The notes beneath the pieces are model-generated. The model was given only the letters and a program-made list of their open reading frames with translations. It was not told the origin of the DNA and made no database searches. From assembly GCA_965365465.1 (NCBI GenBank), contig CBDUBU010000149.1, forward strand, positions 1-9,463: a stretch of DNA of 9,463 nt, given 5' to 3'. The position numbers and the translations under genes are program-made. This DNA is from CBDUBU01 sp965365465. Lineage in GTDB: Bacteria; Bacteroidota; Rhodothermia; Rhodothermales; DASSAV01. This document shows positions 6,339 through 9,463 of this stretch, piece after piece; position 1 is the stretch's first letter; every line of letters starts with the position of its first letter.

Positions 6339-6902
6339 ATGCAAAACGCTTACCTGCCTGCCCTTCTGAACCGAGCCGAACGTCTCTCGGAAGATGCCCT
6401 TGCAACGTTCGGAGCACTAAACGTGGAACAACTGAACCGGCAGCCCGCTCCCGGCGCGTGGAGCATCGGACAGTGCTTTGACCACCTGATGGTCACCAAC
6501 CAGACCTATGAGCCTGTACTGCGGGAAGTAGTCCTGGGGCAAAAGCATCCGTCGCTGTGGGAACGTGCGCCGCTGCTGCCGCTCCTTTTCGGGTGGATGA
6601 TGGTTAAATCAGTGCAACCCACTACCCGGACCCGTTACAAAACACCGGCAGCCTTTGCCCCATCGAACAGCCGCCTTCCTGGGACCATCATAGAAAACTT
6701 TGCCAGGCATCAGGAGCGACTGATCGAACTGATTCGCAGCACAGATCGCTGCGATCATGCCCGTGTGGTTGTAACCTCCCCCGGCGCGAGACTTATCACA
6801 ATGCGCCTCCGGGACTGCTGCGAAACCATCGTGGCGCACGAAGAGCGGCATTATGGACAGGCGCAGCGTGTGCTGACAGCGCTTGCCTTTCTCCAGTCCT
6901 GA
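6339..6902 (+). CDS. DinB-superfamily protein (DinB_2-like four-helix bundle)
   Basis: A 187-residue protein with the layout of the DinB/YfiT superfamily: an initial helix, then APGAWSIGQCFDHL (37-50), and a late helix with HEERHYGQA (167-175). H49, H167 and H171 supply the three-histidine metal site of this superfamily, so the fold and metal binding are probably intact. Members are cytoplasmic four-helix bundles; some are thiol transferases (bacillithiol or mycothiol), most have no known reaction, and the name does not mean damage-inducible DNA polymerase. The ATG at 6339 lies 13 bp after the aldolase stop codon, so the two genes are probably cotranscribed. The aldolase does not identify a substrate for this protein. 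The gene converges on the minus-strand small protein gene that ends at 6954. Family call fairly secure; function unknown. Confidence 0.8.
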   Translation: MQNAYLPALLNRAERLSEDALATFGALNVEQLNRQPAPGAWSIGQCFDHLMVTNQTYEPVLREVVLGQKHPSLWERAPLLPLLFGWMMVKSVQPTTRTRYKTPAAFAPSNSRLPGTIIENFARHQERLIELIRSTDRCDHARVVVTSPGARLITMRLRDCCETIVAHEERHYGQAQRVLTALAFLQS

Positions 6903-6953
6903 ACAGGATCTTTCGGAGGATGCGTTCTGCGCAACTGCGGTCAGGCCCGCGCC

Positions 6954-7352
6954 TTATCCAGGCTGCGCGTCCGGCTCAATGCCGCGCTCGACCCAATCGA
7001 GGGCGCGCTTTTCCCAGCCTGGCTCGGCCGCATTGATGTTCCGCTCGCCCTCGATAATCCCGCTTTGCCGGGCGAGAACCTGGAACTGGGAAGCAGTGCC
7101 TGCATCAGACCAGACGAGTGCGGAGCGAACCATGCCCTGCTTGCGGAAACGGTGCTGCCCGGCAATGAGAAGCTTTTTGACTTCCCGGTCGATAACTCCA
7201 AGCTCACGCGCATCGATCAGCACCCCGAACGGTGTTTGCGGCGCAGAGAGCGCCTCTCTACATGCATTGAGCCAGCTTCGCATCTCGTCTGCATTCAGAG
7301 CGCCGCTGAATGACAATGCATATCCATAGGGAGTTTTGTCGATCGTGTACAT
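6954..7352 (-). CDS. Small conserved-looking protein, possibly SpoIIAA/STAS-like
   Basis: A 132-residue soluble protein with no signal peptide or membrane segment. The translation alternates strand- and helix-forming stretches: MYTIDKTPYGYALSFSG, a helix around ADEMRSWLNACREAL, a FGVLIDARELG strand, a KKLLIAGQHRFRKQGMVRSAL segment, and a C-terminal WEKRALDWVERGIEP. The order, size and 'gvliDaR' strand resemble SpoIIAA-like/STAS proteins, and I recall similar uncharacterised proteins in varied bacteria. No phosphorylatable serine motif of a true anti-sigma-factor antagonist is evident and no kinase or sigma-factor gene is adjacent. Start ATG at 7350-7352. It stands alone between a converging dinB-like gene and a gene-poor region. 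The coding call is good; the family suggestion is weak. Confidence 0.7.
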   Translation of the reverse strand: MYTIDKTPYGYALSFSGALNADEMRSWLNACREALSAPQTPFGVLIDARELGVIDREVKKLLIAGQHRFRKQGMVRSALVWSDAGTASQFQVLARQSGIIEGERNINAAEPGWEKRALDWVERGIEPDAQPG

Positions 7353-8071
7353 TGTTGCGAGGGTCGGTGTGCGAAAAAACGATGAACAGGTTTCCTGATT
7401 TAAGCAGTAGAAAATACAGTTTCAGGCGGCATTTTCAACTTCTCACGCCTCTTTATATTGATGATTAAAAAGTATTTAAGATTAAACCGGGGTACGGCTT
7501 GTTCCTGGTGCAGGAGAAAGAGGCTAACTTCGGATTCATTATGCATTTCCCCTTTCATGCCGGCGCCAACGAGAGCAACCAGCATATTCTGGGCAGCACA
7601 GAAACGCTGATTCGTAGCAGAAATGTAACTACCTACCCGTATGAAATTTTTCCCGACTTATTCATAGTAAGTCCCTTGAATGCGTTGAAGGCTATAATTT
7701 CAATGCTGCCAGTACAGCAACAATAGTTCTGAGAGAGTCTAGTAAGCAAAAGTCCGGCGCAGGCTGGACAGGAGCAAGCCGGGAGGGTCCGTCATGCCGG
7801 ATGCATAGACACTCTACTACGTTCAGCCGCGTGGGAGAGCGTTCAGGATCTGCACGCCGGACAAGAATACAGCCATAATCTCCCCGCAATGCTACCCTGT
7901 ACGGACGCGAAGCACCTATGCCGGAAAGTTTGCAGGCGCTTCGGGAATAGACGGGAGTGTCGCTTTCTCAATTCATCGAAAGCGTCTCTGCGGTCCAGAC
8001 AAAACATGCTCTTTCTCTGTGCCGTTGCACGGCAGCAGATAGCATGAATCAGGAAACACAAAAGGTTATCT
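7353..8071. other. Gene-poor region, possibly degraded sequence
   Basis: About 700 bp without a convincing gene. Short open frames exist: 7499-7726 plus, 7692-7889 minus and 7843-8061 minus. None has a recognised domain, and the minus-strand pair overlaps in different frames. The plus frame around 7499-7610 has fairly gene-like codon use but no ATG before 7541 and no ribosome-binding signal, so it could be a gene remnant. An 11-bp sequence occurs once near each end in opposite orientation (7390-7400 and 8047-8057). No tRNA, array or transposase was found. Confidence 0.5.
7411..7438 (-). promoter_or_regulatory. Candidate promoter of the small STAS-like gene
   Basis: On the minus strand TTGAAA (7438-7433) is followed by a 16-bp spacer and TATTTT (7416-7411), a fair sigma-70-type pair about 60 bp upstream of the ATG at 7352. 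The surrounding DNA is more AT-rich than the genes. The Bacteroidota TTTG/TAnnTTTG pattern is not present here, so this is only a possibility. Confidence 0.3.
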
Positions 8072-8371
8072 ATGCGGGAGCGACAGATTGAATTTTACGG
8101 AACCTGGTCAGGCGACGAAAAAGAAACGGTGCAAAAAGCTGTATTGGAGTTTGAATCAAGGGTAAACCCTATGCCTGCCAGGGAGGGACGGTGGAACTGG
8201 ACCTGCTCCCGTTATCCCACTGAAGATGAAACCTTGTATGTAGCAACCAGCATGTTTTTCGGCGCCTCCCTCGTAGCGCATAGCGCTGGAGCGCTTGCAG
8301 AGAAAATAACGGCAATGCCCGACTCGATAGCTTCCACAGAGCCCCAATCCGGCTTTGAAGAAACAGGTTGA
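8072..8371 (+). CDS. Orphan hypothetical protein, 99 residues
   Basis: I do not recognise this protein. The frame runs from ATG 8072 to TGA 8369-8371; an in-frame TGA at 8045-8047 prevents a much longer upstream extension. A weak AAGG (8061-8064) lies seven bases before the start, one of the few Shine-Dalgarno-like signals in the window. The translation is soluble and mixed alpha/beta: a first strand (RQIEFYG), an amphipathic helix (about 14-28), a Trp-rich turn (GRWNWTCSRYP), a strand (DETLYVATS) and a hydrophobic helix (about 60-80), then a polar tail. There is no signal peptide. It has no close neighbour on its strand and is followed about 105 bp later by a strong terminator, so it may be a monocistronic gene. 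It could also be a chance frame. Confidence 0.45.
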   Translation: MRERQIEFYGTWSGDEKETVQKAVLEFESRVNPMPAREGRWNWTCSRYPTEDETLYVATSMFFGASLVAHSAGALAEKITAMPDSIASTEPQSGFEETG

Positions 8372-8381
8372 CAGTAGATCA

Positions 8382-8429
8382 TGTAACCAACCTGTAACCC
8401 TGTTTCAGACATTCGGCGATGCTGTAACT
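8382..8429. repeat. Three spaced TGTAAC direct repeats
   Basis: TGTAACC occurs at 8382-8388 and 8393-8399, and TGTAACT at 8423-8429. Start-to-start spacings are 11 and 30 bp, close to one and three helical turns, as expected for a protein-binding repeat array. They lie just after the orphan ORF. No promoter is clearly paired with them, so the role is open. Confidence 0.3.
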
Positions 8430-8477
8430 CTGCGCGAAAAATACGTAAAGAGCTTTATACGCTTCCTCATGTGATGA

Positions 8478-8521
8478 AAAGAACATCCCGGCGCCGTGGT
8501 GGGACCGCCGGGATGTTCTTT
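8478..8521 (+). terminator. Strong intrinsic terminator (16-bp perfect stem)
   Basis: AAAGAACATCCCGGCG (8478-8493) pairs perfectly with CGCCGGGATGTTCTTT (8506-8521) around a 12-nt loop. The right arm continues into TATTTTG, giving an interrupted T tract for rightward transcription. It can end transcripts from the orphan ORF at 8072-8371 and shields murI from read-through. The A-rich left foot gives some leftward termination potential too. Confidence 0.8.
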
Positions 8522-8531
8522 ATTTTGTAGA

Positions 8532-8580
8532 GACAGGGGGGCGTAACGACCTTCGAACCTGGAATCTGAATGCCCCTGTC
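8532..8580. repeat. Inverted repeat GACAGGGG/CCCCTGTC with 33-nt interior
   Basis: Perfect 8-bp arms at 8532-8539 and 8573-8580 begin 10 bp after the terminator. The interior contains a TTCGAA palindrome and, on the minus strand, a GGTTCGAA stretch reminiscent of a tRNA T arm. It does not fold as a tRNA, since the flanking T-stem and acceptor bases do not pair. Possible binding site or structured RNA. Confidence 0.4.
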
Positions 8581-8639
8581 CCATTCCGCTACCGCATCAA
8601 GCTGTTTTCTGCTCGCGGAAAAAATCGTCCGGAGTGTCG

Positions 8640-8677
8640 TATAATCCGATGCGGTGCAGGTCTTATTCCGCATCGGA
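8640..8677 (+). promoter_or_regulatory. Possible murI leader: TATAAT box and 10-bp hairpin
   Basis: TATAAT occurs at 8640-8645, but no good -35 element is seen 16-18 bp upstream. It runs into a perfect inverted repeat, TCCGATGCGG (8645-8654) and CCGCATCGGA (8668-8677), with a 13-nt loop. If the box is used, transcription would start inside the left arm, so the hairpin could act as a DNA-level operator rather than as RNA. It ends 75 bp before the murI start. The same CCGCATC heptamer also occurs at 8592-8598. Confidence 0.3.
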
Positions 8678-8752
8678 AACAGCGCAGCCTTTCACCCAAC
8701 GGGCCGGAAGCTCTGCGAAAATCCTGAACCTACTTCGGCTTCTTGCTTGAGC

Positions 8753-9463
8753 GTGAAAACGTACGAACGTATCGGCATTTTTGACTCCGGCGTAGGAGGT
8801 TTGAGCGTCTGGCGGGAGATCAGACGGCAGATTCCTCACGCGCCTACCTTGTATCTGGCCGATCAGGCGCATGTGCCTTACGGAACGCGTTCGCTGGAGG
8901 AGGTGCGCGCCTTTTCAGAGCACATCACGCAGTTCCTGCTGGAACAGGGAGCCGCCATGATAGTGATTGCCTGCAACACGGCTTCTGCGGCGGCGCTGTA
9001 CTACTTGCGGGGACGCTTTCCCGATATCCCTTTCGTCGGAATGGAACCGGCAGGCAAACCCGCGCCGGAGCAAACCCGAACCGGAGTTGTCGGCGTCATC
9101 GCTACGGAAGCAACGTTTCAGGGCGAGCTTTTTGCAAATCTGATAGGACGTTATGGAAACGGAGGACAAGTGCTCACCCGCGCCTGTCCGGGTCTGGTGG
9201 CCGCCGTTGAGTCGGGCGCGCTGGAAGGGAAGGAAACGTTAGAACTCTTGAAGAACTATCTTTCTCCGCTGATTGCTTCGGGCGCTGACCAACTCGTGCT
9301 TGGCTGCACACACTATCCTTTTTTGCGGGAAAGCATCGAGCAGGTGGTGCAGGGACGCATGGCGGTTATCGACCCGGCTCCCTCCGTGGCCCGGCAGGCT
9401 GCGCGTGTGCTAGCCACTGCAGCGCCGGACTTGAACGGAACAACGACCCCAGACCCGGCGCAC
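8753..9463 (+). CDS. murI: Glutamate racemase MurI, truncated by the window edge
   Basis: The frame is open from GTG 8753 to the right edge, giving 237 residues of an expected 260-270. MurI interconverts L- and D-glutamate in the cytoplasm without a cofactor, supplying D-Glu for peptidoglycan. The family landmarks are clear: IGIFDSGVGGLSV near the N-terminus with the catalytic-region Asp-Ser, VPYGTRS, IACNTASA with the first catalytic Cys, and LGCTHYPFL with the second catalytic Cys and its following His. No key residue is missing in the visible part. GTG 8753 is chosen because the conserved sequence starts five residues later; TTG 8747 is an alternative, and neither has a Shine-Dalgarno sequence. 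The gene stands apart from its neighbours behind a terminator and two inverted repeats, suggesting its own promoter. Confidence 0.93.
   Translation, partial: MKTYERIGIFDSGVGGLSVWREIRRQIPHAPTLYLADQAHVPYGTRSLEEVRAFSEHITQFLLEQGAAMIVIACNTASAAALYYLRGRFPDIPFVGMEPAGKPAPEQTRTGVVGVIATEATFQGELFANLIGRYGNGGQVLTRACPGLVAAVESGALEGKETLELLKNYLSPLIASGADQLVLGCTHYPFLRESIEQVVQGRMAVIDPAPSVARQAARVLATAAPDLNGTTTPDPAH

Larger units (their letters stand above)
8372..8752. other. Structured intergenic region upstream of murI
   Basis: This gap holds, in order, the TGTAAC repeats, the strong terminator, the GACAGGGG inverted repeat and the TATAAT/hairpin segment, all listed separately. A minus-strand open frame (8467-8673) crosses the terminator stem and ends in terminator-encoded residues, so I do not count it as a gene. 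Nothing else stands out between 8678 and 8752. Confidence 0.6.

Noticed and set aside
6903..6953. Terminator between the converging dinB-like and STAS-like genes
   Set aside because: The short gap has GC-rich fragments but no stem of convincing length and no T tract on either strand.
7499..7726. Plus-strand TTG-initiated frame of 75 codons
   Set aside because: Codon use looks partly gene-like, but there is no ATG near the start, no ribosome-binding signal and no recognised family; kept only as a possible remnant.
8530..8600. tRNA-like fragment on the minus strand (GGTTCGAA and a GGTAGCGG stretch)
   Set aside because: No T stem, acceptor stem or anticodon arm can be paired around these pieces; only the GACAGGGG/CCCCTGTC inverted repeat is supported.
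8467..8673. Minus-strand 68-codon open frame upstream of murI
   Set aside because: Its last part is encoded by the terminator hairpin and it has no recognisable domain.

Overview
The window looks like chromosomal DNA from a member of the Bacteroidota/Rhodothermota group, moderately GC-rich (mid-50s percent by eye). The evidence is the C-terminus of a DUF4249 outer-envelope protein at the left edge, start codons that mostly lack a Shine-Dalgarno sequence, and one candidate promoter with the TTTG/TAnnTTTG spacing used in this group. The genus cannot be named from the sequence. I see no phage genes, complete insertion sequence, CRISPR array or convincing tRNA.

Left part (1-1072): the end of the DUF4249 gene on the plus strand meets, tail to tail and 8 bp apart, an AlkD-type DNA glycosylase gene on the minus strand.

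Centre-left (1190-4679, minus strand): a compact ferrous-iron uptake operon. In transcription order it holds (i) a fusion of one N-terminal membrane helix, a DtxR/MntR-type metal-responsive repressor and two FeoA/SH3 domains; (ii) the FeoB GTPase as a separate protein; (iii) the FeoB membrane permease as a separate protein. Genes i and ii overlap by 29 nt and genes ii and iii by 4 nt (ATGA). An 18-bp near-palindrome resembling a DtxR/IdeR iron box lies 58-75 nt upstream of the first start codon. The likely logic is that the regulator senses metal, represses its own operon through that box, and also supplies the FeoA domains to the split FeoB transporter, possibly while held at the membrane.

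Centre-right (4680-6902, plus strand): after a 437-bp divergent intergenic region comes a two-gene unit. It encodes a double-domain class II aldolase/adducin protein, whose second domain has lost all four metal ligands, followed 13 bp later by a DinB-superfamily protein.

Right part (6954-9463): a small minus-strand protein possibly related to SpoIIAA/STAS-like proteins, a gene-poor stretch of about 700 bp, an orphan 99-residue ORF, a strong intrinsic terminator followed by two further inverted repeats, and glutamate racemase (murI), cut off by the right edge.
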